DNA from: Caballeronia fortuita
GTDB taxonomy: Bacteria; Pseudomonadota; Gammaproteobacteria; Burkholderiales; Burkholderiaceae
Direction of reading: 5' to 3'
NCBI RefSeq assembly: GCF_001544835.2
Contig: NZ_FCNX02000018.1
Span: 62,001 to 126,000, forward strand
DNA: 64,000 nucleotides
The position numbers and the translations under genes are program-made. Below are positions 33,324-42,251 of this stretch, in pieces (position 1 is the first letter of the stretch; every line of letters starts with the position of its first letter). Under the pieces are notes generated by a model, which did not search any database, had not been told where the DNA came from, and saw nothing but the letters and a program-made list of their open reading frames with translations.

Positions 33324-33930
33324 GGTCTATTGGCTCTGCCCCTGTGCGGGGCGGCAGTCACTTTCTTTGCTGCTGCAAAGAAAGTAACCAAAGAAAGCAG
33401 CTTCTGTCACGCCCACGGTCACACGCACGTTGGGTAGTCCTCTCGTCCACCGTGGCACTCGCCTAACGTGTGCCCTCATCACAATCACCGGGCTTGGATC
33501 GCGCACGGTCCGTCATCTCGCGCCGCCTAGCTCATTGGTTCAGCACCAAATAGCTCCGGCCCCGCTGCGCGGCCGACCGATAAAGCAGGTCTGCACGTGC
33601 CTCACTACTGCGTGCCCCGCTGCATCGTCTCTACCTCACCGCACTTGCCGCCCATCGGTTTCCCTCGCAGACCCGACGGCAGCGCGTAGCGCTGTGCCGG
33701 AACCATTTCGCGCTGCACCGGTGTCCTCAACGGTGTTGGGCGGCAGACCGTGCGCGATCCAAGCCCGCTTGGGCCTACGATGGCACTCTTTAGGCGAGTG
33801 CCACGGTGGACGAGAGAACTACCCAAACTGCGTGTGACCGCGGGCTTGATAAGCTGCTTTCTTTGGTTACTTTCTTTGCAGCAGCAAAGAAAGTGACTGC
33901 CGCCCCGCACAGGGGCAGTGCTAATAGACC
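33324..33930. repeat. Large fold-back (inverted repeat) element
   Basis: Left arm 33324-33466 and right arm 33790-33930 are near-identical reverse complements of about 140 bases. A further perfect 22-base pair lies at 33489-33510 and 33746-33767. Each arm carries its own hairpin, ACTTTCTTTGC / GCAAAGAAAGT (33360-33385 and 33869-33894). The core 33511-33745 has no credible gene. I recall this arm sequence as widely repeated in Caballeronia/Paraburkholderia, which fits a MITE-like or REP-like element. No transposase is present. Confidence 0.85.
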
Positions 33931-33964
33931 ACAAAGAAACCGGGATCCGGCGAAACAAAAATAT

Positions 33965-35452
33965 TCAAGCACTGAGAACCCTCGCCCCCGCGCCACCCCG
34001 CAACTTCATCCAGGACCCGTAAACGACAGCAGCAAGCAAGAGCCCAACAAACCAGGCATACGTATAGACCGTATTGAAGAACCCAGGCACATTCGGAAAC
34101 GAAGCAGGAAACGCGGTATGCAAGAACCCTGGCAGATTCGGCAGCACGCCGACCAGCAACGCCACTACCGCCGCCACATTCCAGCCATTGCTATACGAAT
34201 ACTCTCCGTCCTCATCGAAAAGCTCGCGCTGATCGAGCCGCGTGCCGCGAATGAAAAAGTAGTCCACCATCAAGATGCCCGCAACCGGCCCGAGCAACGC
34301 CGAGTACCCAACGAGCCACGTGAAAATATACCCCTGCGTAGTAGCGAGAATCTTCCACGGCATCATGACGATGGCGATCGTCGCCGTAATCATCCCGCCC
34401 GCGCGATACGAAATCCCCTTCGGCCAAAGGCTGGAAAAATCATAAGCCGGCCCGACGAGATTCGCAGCAAGATTGCAGCACATCGTATCGAGCGTGAGGA
34501 TGACGAGCGCAATGCCCACGCCGATGCCCGTCATGCGGCTCGTGAGATCGATCGGATCCCAGATCGCCTTGCCATAGATCACTACCGTCGCCGACGTCAC
34601 GACCACCGATATCACCGAGAGCAGCGCCATCGGCACAGGCAAGCCGATCGACTGGCCGATCATCTGATCGCGCTGCGTGCGCGCAAAGCGCGTGAAGTCG
34701 GGGATGTTGAGCGCGAGCGTCGCCCAGAAGCCGACCATCGCAGTGAGACCCGGCCAGAACGTCGCCCAGAAAAGCCCTTCTTTCTTGCCGCCCGTGACGA
34801 ACTGCGACGGCGCCGATAGCATCGAACCGATGCCGCCCGCCTTGCTCGTCGCCCACCACACGAGCGCGACGCACATCACGACCTTGATCGGCGCAGACCA
34901 GCTTTCGAGCCAGCGGATCGAATCGGTGCCATGCCAGATGAAGTAAAGCTGCAACGCCCAGAACACGAGAAAGCACGCGAGCTGCCCGAGCGATATGTCG
35001 ATGACCGGCAGCGCCGCGCCGTGCAACGCGTTACCGGTGAGGATATTCAGGAGCGTATAGATCGCACTGCCGCCGAGCCATGTCTGAATGCCGTACCAGC
35101 CGCACGCGACGATCGCGCGCAACAACGCGGGCAGCTTCGCGCCCTGCGTGCCGAACGACGAACGCACGAGCACCGCATACGGAATGCCGTGCTTCGCACC
35201 CGCATGGCCGATCAACAGCATCGGCACGAGCACGATCATGTTGCCGAGCAGTACCGTCAATACCGCCTGCCACGGCGACATGCCCTGATCCGTGAGACCC
35301 GCGGCCAGCATGTACGACGCGATGTTCATCACCATGCCGACCCACAACGCCGCGAAGTGATACCACTTCCACGTGCGTTGCGCGGGGCCGGTCGGTGCGA
35401 GGTCGTCGTTGTACAGGCTGCTCGTTTCGACGTCATGCGCTGTCTGATTCAT
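33965..35452 (-). CDS. NCS1 family nucleobase permease
   Basis: 495 residues with about 12 membrane segments, nucleobase:cation symporter-1 family. Visible marks are WVGMVMNIASYMLAAGLTDQ in helix 1 with NPxxI-like contacts, GIQTWLGGSAIYTLL in the middle, and FWATLALNIPDFTRFARTQR in the helix 6-7 region. It probably imports uracil, thymine, allantoin or hydantoins. Located with the pyrimidine-degrading genes, 75 bases after preA, so it is the uptake step of the route. Confidence 0.92.
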   Translation of the reverse strand: MNQTAHDVETSSLYNDDLAPTGPAQRTWKWYHFAALWVGMVMNIASYMLAAGLTDQGMSPWQAVLTVLLGNMIVLVPMLLIGHAGAKHGIPYAVLVRSSFGTQGAKLPALLRAIVACGWYGIQTWLGGSAIYTLLNILTGNALHGAALPVIDISLGQLACFLVFWALQLYFIWHGTDSIRWLESWSAPIKVVMCVALVWWATSKAGGIGSMLSAPSQFVTGGKKEGLFWATFWPGLTAMVGFWATLALNIPDFTRFARTQRDQMIGQSIGLPVPMALLSVISVVVTSATVVIYGKAIWDPIDLTSRMTGIGVGIALVILTLDTMCCNLAANLVGPAYDFSSLWPKGISYRAGGMITATIAIVMMPWKILATTQGYIFTWLVGYSALLGPVAGILMVDYFFIRGTRLDQRELFDEDGEYSYSNGWNVAAVVALLVGVLPNLPGFLHTAFPASFPNVPGFFNTVYTYAWFVGLLLAAVVYGSWMKLRGGAGARVLSA

Positions 35453-35526
35453 CGGATGCACTCCGTTTGAGTGTGCGGTTGTTCGTGAGAATTCAACGAC
35501 GACGAGCGCTACGTTTATCGCTATTT

Positions 35527-36813
35527 TCAAGCCGCTTTCGCGGGTTCTTCCGCATCGATGCGCGCGGGATTGTTCGGGTGCGTGGTCCAGTTCGCGTACT
35601 CGCCCGCATCGACTCGCTCCATCGTGATGCACTGCTCGACCGGACAAACATGCATGCACAGATTGCAGCCGACGCATTCCGAATCGACCACTTCGAAATG
35701 GCGCTTGCCGTCCTTCTCTTTCAGGATCGCCTGATGCGACGTGTCCTCGCACGCGATATGACACAGCCCGCACTGTATGCACTTGTCCTGATCGATGCGC
35801 GCCTTGATGTCGTACTTGAGATTGAGGTACTTCCAGTCGGTGACGTTCGGCACGGCGCGGCCGCGAATGTCGTCGAGCGTCGCGTAGCCTTTTTCGTCCA
35901 TCCAGTTCGAGAGGCCATCGGCGAGATCGGACACGATGCGAAAGCCGTAGTGCATCGCCGCCGTGCACACCTGCACGCTGCCCGCGCCGAGCACCATGAA
36001 TTCAGCCGCATCGCGCCACGAGGAGATACCGCCGATGCCGGAGATCGGCAGGTTCGGCGTTTCGAGATCGCGTGCGATCTCGGCGACCATGTTCAATGCA
36101 ATCGGCTTCACAGCGGGACCGCAATAGCCGCCGTGCGTGCCCTTGCCATCGACGGTCGGCATTGGTGCCATTTGATCGAGATCGACGGCGACGATCGAGT
36201 TGATCGTGTTGATGAGCGACACGCCATCCGCGCCGCCCTTGAACGCCGCGCGCGAACCCATACGGATATCGCTGATGTTCGGCGTGAGCTTCACGAGGCA
36301 CGGCAACCTGGTGCCTTCCTTGACCCAGCGCGTGACCATCTCGACATATTCGGGCACCTGTCCCACGGCCGCGCCCATGCCGCGCTCGCTCATGCCGTGC
36401 GGACATCCGAAGTTCAGTTCGACCGCATCCGCGCCCGTGTCTTCGACTTGCGTGAGGATCCACTTCCAGTCGTGCTCGTTGCATGGAACCATTAGCGACA
36501 CGATCAGCGCGCGATCCGGCCAGTCGCGCTTGACCTGTTCGATCTCGCGCAGGTTCACATCGAGCGGTCTGTCCGTAATCAGTTCGATATTATTCAGCCC
36601 TGCGATGCGTTGTCCGTTCCATTGCACCGCGCCGTATCGCGAGCTCACGTTGACGACATGCGGATCGAGCCCGAGCGTCTTCCACACGACGCCGCCCCAG
36701 CCCGCTTCGAAAGCGCGGTTGACGTTGTACGCTTTATCAGTCGGCGGCGCGGATGCGAGCCAGAACGGATTCGGCGACGTAATGCCGGCGATGTTGCAAG
36801 TCAGATCGGCCAT
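35527..36813 (-). CDS. preA: Dihydropyrimidine dehydrogenase (NAD+) subunit PreA
   Basis: 428 residues. A dihydroorotate-dehydrogenase-like FMN barrel (ITSPNPFWLASAPPTDK, NFGCPHGMSERGMGA) is followed by two ferredoxin-type 4Fe-4S motifs (CIQCGLCHIAC and CVGCNLCMHVC). With PreT it reduces uracil and thymine to the dihydro forms using NADH, the first step of reductive catabolism. The gene follows preT by 22 bases. Confidence 0.95.
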   Translation of the reverse strand: MADLTCNIAGITSPNPFWLASAPPTDKAYNVNRAFEAGWGGVVWKTLGLDPHVVNVSSRYGAVQWNGQRIAGLNNIELITDRPLDVNLREIEQVKRDWPDRALIVSLMVPCNEHDWKWILTQVEDTGADAVELNFGCPHGMSERGMGAAVGQVPEYVEMVTRWVKEGTRLPCLVKLTPNISDIRMGSRAAFKGGADGVSLINTINSIVAVDLDQMAPMPTVDGKGTHGGYCGPAVKPIALNMVAEIARDLETPNLPISGIGGISSWRDAAEFMVLGAGSVQVCTAAMHYGFRIVSDLADGLSNWMDEKGYATLDDIRGRAVPNVTDWKYLNLKYDIKARIDQDKCIQCGLCHIACEDTSHQAILKEKDGKRHFEVVDSECVGCNLCMHVCPVEQCITMERVDAGEYANWTTHPNNPARIDAEEPAKAA

Positions 36814-36835
36814 GTTCGTGTTCTCCTTTTCTGGC

Positions 36836-38170
36836 TCAGGCGGCTTTGATCGCAGTCAGCTCGAACGACGCGTCGATGGACGCCGCCGCGAGCTTGCCGT
36901 CCTGCACGGCCTGCACGGTGAGATCGAGTCCTTCGTGGGTCGCGCAATCGCCGCCCGCCCACACTTTCGCGAGCGTCGTCTGACGGTTTTCATCGGTGAC
37001 GATGCGCCCGCCATCGAGCGTCAGCAACTCGCAATCGATGCCGACGGGAACCAGCGCTTGCCCGATCGCCTTCAGCACCATGTCCGCTTCGATTACGATG
37101 CGCTCATCGCCGCGTTCGAACTCGACGCCGATCACATGGCCGTGATCGCCGAGCAACCGAAGCGGCTTCGCATGCGTGACGATGCTTACGCCATTGGTCT
37201 GCGCGAACTCGCGCTCGGCCCATGTCGCGCTCATGTTCTCGATGCCGCGCCGATACGCCATCGTCACCTGGGTCGCGCCGAGCTTGCGCGCCTGCACGCA
37301 GGCATCGACCGCGGTATTGCCGCCGCCGATCACGACGACGCGCCGCCCGACTTGCACGCTCGCAAGATCATCGGCCTGACGTACCTGCTCGATGAAATCG
37401 ACCGCTTTCATCACGCCTTCGAGCGCTTCGCCTTCGAGCGCGAGTTCACGCACGCCGGCAAGACCGAACGCGATGAACACCGCATCGTATTGCTTGCGCA
37501 AATCGTCGAGCGTGATGTCGCGGCCGAGCGCTTTGCCCGCCTCGATCTCGATACCGCCGATCGAATGCAGCCATTCGATCTCGCGTTGCGCGAAGTCTTC
37601 GACCGTCTTGTATGCAGCGATGCCGTATTCGTTGAGACCGCCCGGCTTCTCGCGTGCATCGAAGATCACCGCGCGATGTCCCGCGAGCGCAAGCCGATAC
37701 GCGCACGCAAGCCCCGCCGGCCCCGCGCCGACGATCGCAATGCGGCGCCCCGTTTCCGGCGCGCGCCTGAACAACGGTTCGCCCTTGGCCATCGCCCAAT
37801 CGGTTGCGTGACGTTGCAATGCGCCGATCTTCACCGGCTCGTCGCCCTGATGATTGCGCACGCAGCTACCTTCGCAAAGTATCTCCGTCGGGCAGACGCG
37901 CGCGCACATGCCGCCGAGCGGATTGGCCGAGAGAATGTCGACGGCTGCGCCCTTCAGGTTGCCGTTGCCGATCTTGCGGATGAAGCCGGGAATATCGATG
38001 CTCGTCGGGCAGGCCTGCACGCACGGCGCGTCGTAGCAGTAGTGGCAGCGGCTCGCGGCGGCGTTGGCAGCGGTAGCGTCGAGAAGCGGCGCGACATCCG
38101 CGAACTCGCATGCGAGCTGTTCGTGCGTGAGGCGATGGCTCGCGATATCGCCGGTCGTTTTTGTGGTCAT
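36836..38170 (-). CDS. preT: Dihydropyrimidine dehydrogenase subunit PreT
   Basis: 444 residues. The N-terminal iron-sulfur part has the Cys clusters CHYCYDAPCVQACP and CARVCPTEILCEGSC, then a GltD-like FAD/NAD reductase (IAIVGAGPAGLACAY and VVVIGGGNTAVDACV). It passes electrons from NADH to PreA. Start at ATG 38170. It follows the ureidopropionase gene in the same operon. Confidence 0.95.
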   Translation of the reverse strand: MTTKTTGDIASHRLTHEQLACEFADVAPLLDATAANAAASRCHYCYDAPCVQACPTSIDIPGFIRKIGNGNLKGAAVDILSANPLGGMCARVCPTEILCEGSCVRNHQGDEPVKIGALQRHATDWAMAKGEPLFRRAPETGRRIAIVGAGPAGLACAYRLALAGHRAVIFDAREKPGGLNEYGIAAYKTVEDFAQREIEWLHSIGGIEIEAGKALGRDITLDDLRKQYDAVFIAFGLAGVRELALEGEALEGVMKAVDFIEQVRQADDLASVQVGRRVVVIGGGNTAVDACVQARKLGATQVTMAYRRGIENMSATWAEREFAQTNGVSIVTHAKPLRLLGDHGHVIGVEFERGDERIVIEADMVLKAIGQALVPVGIDCELLTLDGGRIVTDENRQTTLAKVWAGGDCATHEGLDLTVQAVQDGKLAAASIDASFELTAIKAA

Positions 38171-38256
38171 GCGCGTTCCTTGTGAGGACGTACGAGTGCC
38201 CGCCGTCCGCGTGCGACATCGCGGACGGTGTTGAACTTGAAAGAAAAAGCGCGCTG

Positions 38257-39537
38257 TTACGAAGCCGGTTCCGACGCGCGTTCGAGCATCGCGTGAAGCA
38301 GCACGTTCGCGCCCGCCTCGATCCACTCCTGCGTCGCGTCTTCGATCTCGTTATGGCTGATGCCGTCGACGCACGGCACGAACACCATCGACGTCGGCGC
38401 GACTTGCGCGAGATAACACGCGTCGTGGCCCGCGCCCGACACCATGTCGCGATGCGAATAGCCGAAGCGCTGCGCCGCCGCGCGCACGGACGCGACGCAA
38501 GCCGCATCGAACTTGACGGGCTCGTAATAGAAGATCTGTTCGAGTTCGGTCTGCAATCCGATCTCGTCCGCGATGCGCGCCACGCCTTCCCGCAATGCGG
38601 CGTCCATGCGCGCAAGCACGGCATCGTCGGGATGACGGAAATCGACGGTGAAGAACACGCGCCCCGGAATCACGTTGCGCGAGTTCGGATGGACCTGCAT
38701 CATGCCGACCGTCGCGCAGGCGAGCGGCGCATGATCGAGGCCGATGCGATTCACGAGATCGACCACGCGCGATGCGCCCAGAAGCGCATCCTTGCGGCGC
38801 GGCATCGGCGTCGGGCCCGCGTGCGCTTCCTGTCCCGTGAGCGTGATCTCGTACCAGCGCTGACCTTGCGCATCGGTGACGACGCCGATCGTTTTGTCCT
38901 CGGCTTCGAGTATCGGCCCCTGCTCGATATGCAGTTCGAACGCCGCATGCAGCTTGCGGCCTCCGCACGGCAGGTCGCCCGCATAGCCGATACGCTTCAG
39001 TTCATCGCCGATCGTCTTGCCATCCACGTCCTTGCGCGAAAGCCCGTAATCGAGCGGGAACACGCCAGCGAACACGCCCGACGCGACCATCGCCGGCGCG
39101 AAGCGCGAGCCTTCCTCGTTGGTCCAGATGACGACTTCGATCGGATGCTCGGTCTCGATGCCGCGATCGTTGAGCGAGCGGATCACTTCGAGTCCGCCGA
39201 GCACGCCGTAAATGCCGTCGAAGCGTCCGCCCGTCGGCTGCGAATCCGCGTGCGAGCCGGTCATGACCGGCAGCGCGTCGAGGTTACGGCCCGCGCGGCG
39301 CATGAACACGTTGCCCATCTGATCGACGCTCACCGTACAGCCCGCTTCCTTCGCCCAACTCACGATGAGATCGCGTCCTTCGCGATCGAGATCGGTCAGC
39401 GCGAGACGGCAGACGCCGCCCTTCGGTGTCGCGCCGATCTTCGCCATCGTCATCAGGCTGTCCCACAGACGCTGGCCGTTCACCTTGATGGACGTATCGA
39501 GACCCGCCTCTCTGATTGCATCCGTTACAGCGTTCAT
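38257..39537 (-). CDS. Zn-dependent M20 hydrolase, beta-ureidopropionase / N-carbamoyl-amino-acid hydrolase
   Basis: 426 residues, M20/M28 family. Metal ligands lie in TGSHADSQPTGGRFDG (His, Asp), WTNEEGSRF (Glu pair), ELHIEQGP (His) and GAGHDACYLA (His). It removes the carbamoyl group from N-carbamoyl-beta-alanine or -isobutyrate, the third step of reductive pyrimidine catabolism. First gene of the operon, divergent from the TetR gene, with the RutR-like operator between. Confidence 0.92.
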   Translation of the reverse strand: MNAVTDAIREAGLDTSIKVNGQRLWDSLMTMAKIGATPKGGVCRLALTDLDREGRDLIVSWAKEAGCTVSVDQMGNVFMRRAGRNLDALPVMTGSHADSQPTGGRFDGIYGVLGGLEVIRSLNDRGIETEHPIEVVIWTNEEGSRFAPAMVASGVFAGVFPLDYGLSRKDVDGKTIGDELKRIGYAGDLPCGGRKLHAAFELHIEQGPILEAEDKTIGVVTDAQGQRWYEITLTGQEAHAGPTPMPRRKDALLGASRVVDLVNRIGLDHAPLACATVGMMQVHPNSRNVIPGRVFFTVDFRHPDDAVLARMDAALREGVARIADEIGLQTELEQIFYYEPVKFDAACVASVRAAAQRFGYSHRDMVSGAGHDACYLAQVAPTSMVFVPCVDGISHNEIEDATQEWIEAGANVLLHAMLERASEPAS

Positions 39538-39697
39538 TCGCCTCGCTCCTTACGATCGGACTTCGTATGTGAGTGACTTCGTTTCGTGCATGCCGGACTT
39601 CCGCGGTGCGATTCTGCACGGACCCGGTGCACGTTGTTCTTATGCGATGAATGATGCGAACCACGCGCCTCTGCGATGTTTCGAGCGCTCTTCAAAT

Positions 39698-39743
39698 CCT
39701 GTCCAGTTGGACAGGTTGTAGCCGATTAAAATAAGCAAATCAA
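39698..39743 (-). promoter_or_regulatory. RutR-like operator and promoter of the pyrimidine operon
   Basis: Palindrome CCTGTCCA-GT-TGGACAGG at 39698-39715 has the same form as the E. coli RutR box (TTGACCA-N2-TGGTCAA). On the minus strand a possible promoter TTGATT (39743-39738), 17-base spacer, TACAAC (39720-39715) places the palindrome over the start of transcription. It lies between the ureidopropionase and TetR starts. Apart from this the 39538-39930 gap has no gene. Confidence 0.65.
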
Positions 39744-39930
39744 CGTCTTTCGTGTGCGGGCAAACACGGAGAATACAAAGCGATAAGCATGCCATTGCGA
39801 TGCAGCATCGGCGGGGATTGACCGTGAGCGCGCTTTCGTCGCGATGCAGCGCCGCACACGCGATTTACGCGCATGGCACGAACGGCCCGAATCAGGCACG
39901 ATGCGGCACACACGGCGGAACATTTCGACG

Positions 39931-40638
39931 ATGAGACACGACGACGCGGCTGAGCGCATCACCGGACACGAAGACATCGCGCCGCCATTACGGCGACGCA
40001 AGGCGCAAATACGCGAGAGCAACGAAGCACAACTGCTCGCGTGCGCGGAGGAAGTGTTCGCGGAGAAGGGACTCGAAGGCGCGAGCACGGCGATGATCGC
40101 GGAACGCGCGGGCTTGCCCAAGGCCAATCTGCATTACTACTTTCCAACGAAGCTCGCGCTGTATCGGCGGGTGCTGGAAGATCTGTTCGAGGACTGGCAT
40201 CGCGCGGCGGATACCTTCGAATGCAGCGACGATCCGGTCGAAGCGATCGGCGGCTACGTGCGCGCAAAGATGGAGCTGTCGAGAAGAAGGCCGCTCGGCT
40301 CGAAGGTGTGGGCGAGCGAGATCATCCACGGCGCGCAGCACATGCAGGACATTCTCCACGAACGCGTGAAGCCGTGGCTCGATACGCGCGTGATCGTAAT
40401 CGAAAGCTGGATCGCGCGCGGCTTGCTCGCGCCGGTCGAGCCGGACACGTTCATGTTCATGATCTGGGCGATCACGCAGCACTACGCCGACTTCGATGCG
40501 CAAATCCGCGCGTTGAAAGGCAAGCGCGCGCTCACGCGTAAGGCCTTCGACGAGCAGACCGAAGAAGTCGTGCGCCTCGTGATCCGCGCGTGCGGCGCAG
40601 TGTCGCCGCGTGTCGATGCGAAAGAGAACGCGCGATAA
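39931..40638 (+). CDS. TetR family regulator, RutR-like
   Basis: 235 residues. The HTH (LLACAEEVFAEKGLEGASTA, then AGLPKANLHYYFPTK) and C-terminal ligand domain with ASEIIHGAQHM and HERVKPWLDTR match RutR and related pyrimidine regulators. RutR senses uracil or thymine. It is divergent from the catabolic operon, which it probably controls through the palindrome in between. Start at ATG 39931 is chosen by length; ATG 39901 in frame would add ten residues. Confidence 0.88.
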   Translation: MRHDDAAERITGHEDIAPPLRRRKAQIRESNEAQLLACAEEVFAEKGLEGASTAMIAERAGLPKANLHYYFPTKLALYRRVLEDLFEDWHRAADTFECSDDPVEAIGGYVRAKMELSRRRPLGSKVWASEIIHGAQHMQDILHERVKPWLDTRVIVIESWIARGLLAPVEPDTFMFMIWAITQHYADFDAQIRALKGKRALTRKAFDEQTEEVVRLVIRACGAVSPRVDAKENAR

Positions 40639-40667
40639 AAAACGCCGGCCGCTCGATAGCGGCCGGC
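40637..40667 (-). terminator. Intrinsic terminator for the DUF4148 transcript
   Basis: Stem GCCGGCCGCT (40644-40653) / AGCGGCCGGC (40658-40667) with a CGAT loop. On the minus strand it is followed by a T-run (plus-strand A-run 40637-40642) that overlaps the tetR stop codon. It serves the minus-strand DUF4148 gene and could also end the tetR message. Confidence 0.82.
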
Positions 40668-40804
40668 GTCGACTGCTTACTACCTGTTGCTTACTGCTTA
40701 CTTCTACTGCCGTACATCTGCGCTTTCTGATGTGCTGCTACTTCAACCGCTACTGCTCACTACCTCTACTGCCCTGCCCGGCGAAGCGTTGAATCGCGCT
40801 TCGC
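40668..40804. repeat. CTACTGCT-rich low-complexity tract
   Basis: About 100 bases (40672-40775) consist of loose repeats of TACTGCTTAC, CTACTGCT and CTACTTC, strongly skewed to pyrimidines on the plus strand. It lies between the DUF4148 stop and its terminator, so it is a long 3' UTR of that message. No gene seen. Confidence 0.55.
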
Positions 40805-41131
40805 TCAATGACCGAAGTAGACCGAGTTGCGATCCGACATCGACACATTCGCGCGTGCGGCCGGCGCTGCCGCGCCCGATTGCGAAGTGCCCGCCGTCGA
40901 AGGACCGTAAGCGTTCGCGCCGTTCTCGGCGTTCACGCGTGCCTGCGCGGCTTGCAGATTTTGCGGATAGTTCACGCGATCTTCCGACGGGTTATAGCCG
41001 GCTTTTTCCAGCTGAACCAGTTCTGCGCGGACTTGAGCGCGGGTCACCGGTGCGTTGCTTTGTGCCGATGCGAAAGTCGGAGCGGCAAGAGCAGCGGCAA
41101 CGACGAGTGCGGGAACGAATGCCTTGAACAT
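40805..41131 (-). CDS. DUF4148 domain exported protein
   Basis: 108 residues. Signal peptide (FKAFVPALVVAAALAAPTFA) then the DUF4148 core APVTRAQVRAELVQLEKAGY, followed by an Ala/Gly/Asn-rich end (AAPAARANVSMSDRNSVYFG). It shares the core with the protein at 7722-7973 but has a longer tail. Likely periplasmic; function unknown. The 41132-41436 gap behind it has only its leader and an AT-rich stretch near 41255-41360. Confidence 0.9.
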   Translation of the reverse strand: MFKAFVPALVVAAALAAPTFASAQSNAPVTRAQVRAELVQLEKAGYNPSEDRVNYPQNLQAAQARVNAENGANAYGPSTAGTSQSGAAAPAARANVSMSDRNSVYFGH

Positions 41132-41436
41132 GATGAACCTCCAATAGTCTTGTTTTGAGATCGAAACCGAATCGGAAGCGTTTTAAGCGGTTTCTGATTC
41201 CGTTTTGCTTGAAGACAGTGTAGGAGGCCGGGGCCCTAGGGGAAACCCCAATTTTCACGAAAAACAATTGTCAGAATCGCAATAATCCGTTTCGCTAGTT
41301 GGAGGCGTTGCACGCGAATATCGGAACCGCAACTTCCTGTTTAGATTAGATATTTTCGAGTCGGAATGATCGAAACGCGCCGTTTTGGGCGCTCGCGACA
41401 ATTGCCACCATTGCACCGCCGCCAGCCAATCGCCAT

Positions 41437-42243
41437 CTACGCGTCAGCGTTCACGTAGACGAGCGCCGCCGACACCAGTTCGCGCAGCAGCGGCTCGATC
41501 GCCCGCGCCTTGGTCTCGTCGTAAGCGAAGGGCGACGTCTCTTCCATGTAGCTGACGTGCGTCAGTTCCAGTTGAACCGCATGCACGCCCTTCGCGGGCT
41601 GCCCGTAGCGTCGCGTGATGTAGCCGCCCTTGAAGCGCCCGTTGGCCACCGTCGAATAACGTCCGTCACGCTCGACGATGCCCGCAAGATGCTCCGCGAG
41701 CCCCGGCGCCGCCGACGCGCCGTCCGCCGTGCCGAAGTTGAAATCGGTGAGACGGCCATCGAAGAAACGCGGCACGATCGAGCGGATCGAATGCGCTTCC
41801 CACAGCAGCACGCGGCCGTGCGCCTCGCGCAGCGCGTCGAGCTCGCCGGCGAGCGCGTCGTGATACGGCTGCCAGTACATCGCGCGACGCGCATCGATCT
41901 GCTCGCGCGACGGCTCGTGGCCAGGCTTGTAGAGCGGCGCCTTGTCGAAGGTATCGGTCGGGCACAGGCTAGTCGTGTCGCGGCCGGGATAGAGATTCGC
42001 GTCGTCGGGCGGACGGTTCAGATCGACGACATAGCGTGCATAGTGCGGGCTCAGGATCGATGCGCCCAGTTCGCGCGCAAACGCGTAGAGGCGTTCGAGA
42101 TGCCAATCGCAATCCTCGGTGAGCTTCGCGACGGGCGTCATCTCGTCGGCGAGCGCGCAGGGAATCTGCGTGCCGCGATGCGGGATCGAAATCAGAAGCG
42201 GCGCGCTGCCGCGTTCCAGCGTGAAGATCGAAGAGTCGTTCAT
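41437..42243 (-). CDS. hutG: N-formylglutamate deformylase
   Basis: 268 residues, zinc-dependent N-formylglutamate amidohydrolase. Motifs include LLISIPHRGTQIPC, YARYVVDLNRPPDD and WEAHSIRSIVP. It makes glutamate and formate from N-formylglutamate, the last step of the five-step histidine route that also uses HutF. GAGG precedes ATG 42243, 8 bases after the hutF stop. Last gene of the hut operon. Confidence 0.94.
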   Translation of the reverse strand: MNDSSIFTLERGSAPLLISIPHRGTQIPCALADEMTPVAKLTEDCDWHLERLYAFARELGASILSPHYARYVVDLNRPPDDANLYPGRDTTSLCPTDTFDKAPLYKPGHEPSREQIDARRAMYWQPYHDALAGELDALREAHGRVLLWEAHSIRSIVPRFFDGRLTDFNFGTADGASAAPGLAEHLAGIVERDGRYSTVANGRFKGGYITRRYGQPAKGVHAVQLELTHVSYMEETSPFAYDETKARAIEPLLRELVSAALVYVNADA

Positions 42244-42251
42244 GGATGACC

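Noticed and set aside
33430..33837. Short frames inside the fold-back element
   Set aside because: They come from repeat sequence in both arms, have no ribosome site and translate to unrelated low-complexity peptides.
36200..38185. Open plus-strand frame of 661 codons opposite preA/preT
   Set aside because: Shadow of strongly conserved genes on the other strand; no ribosome site or domain.
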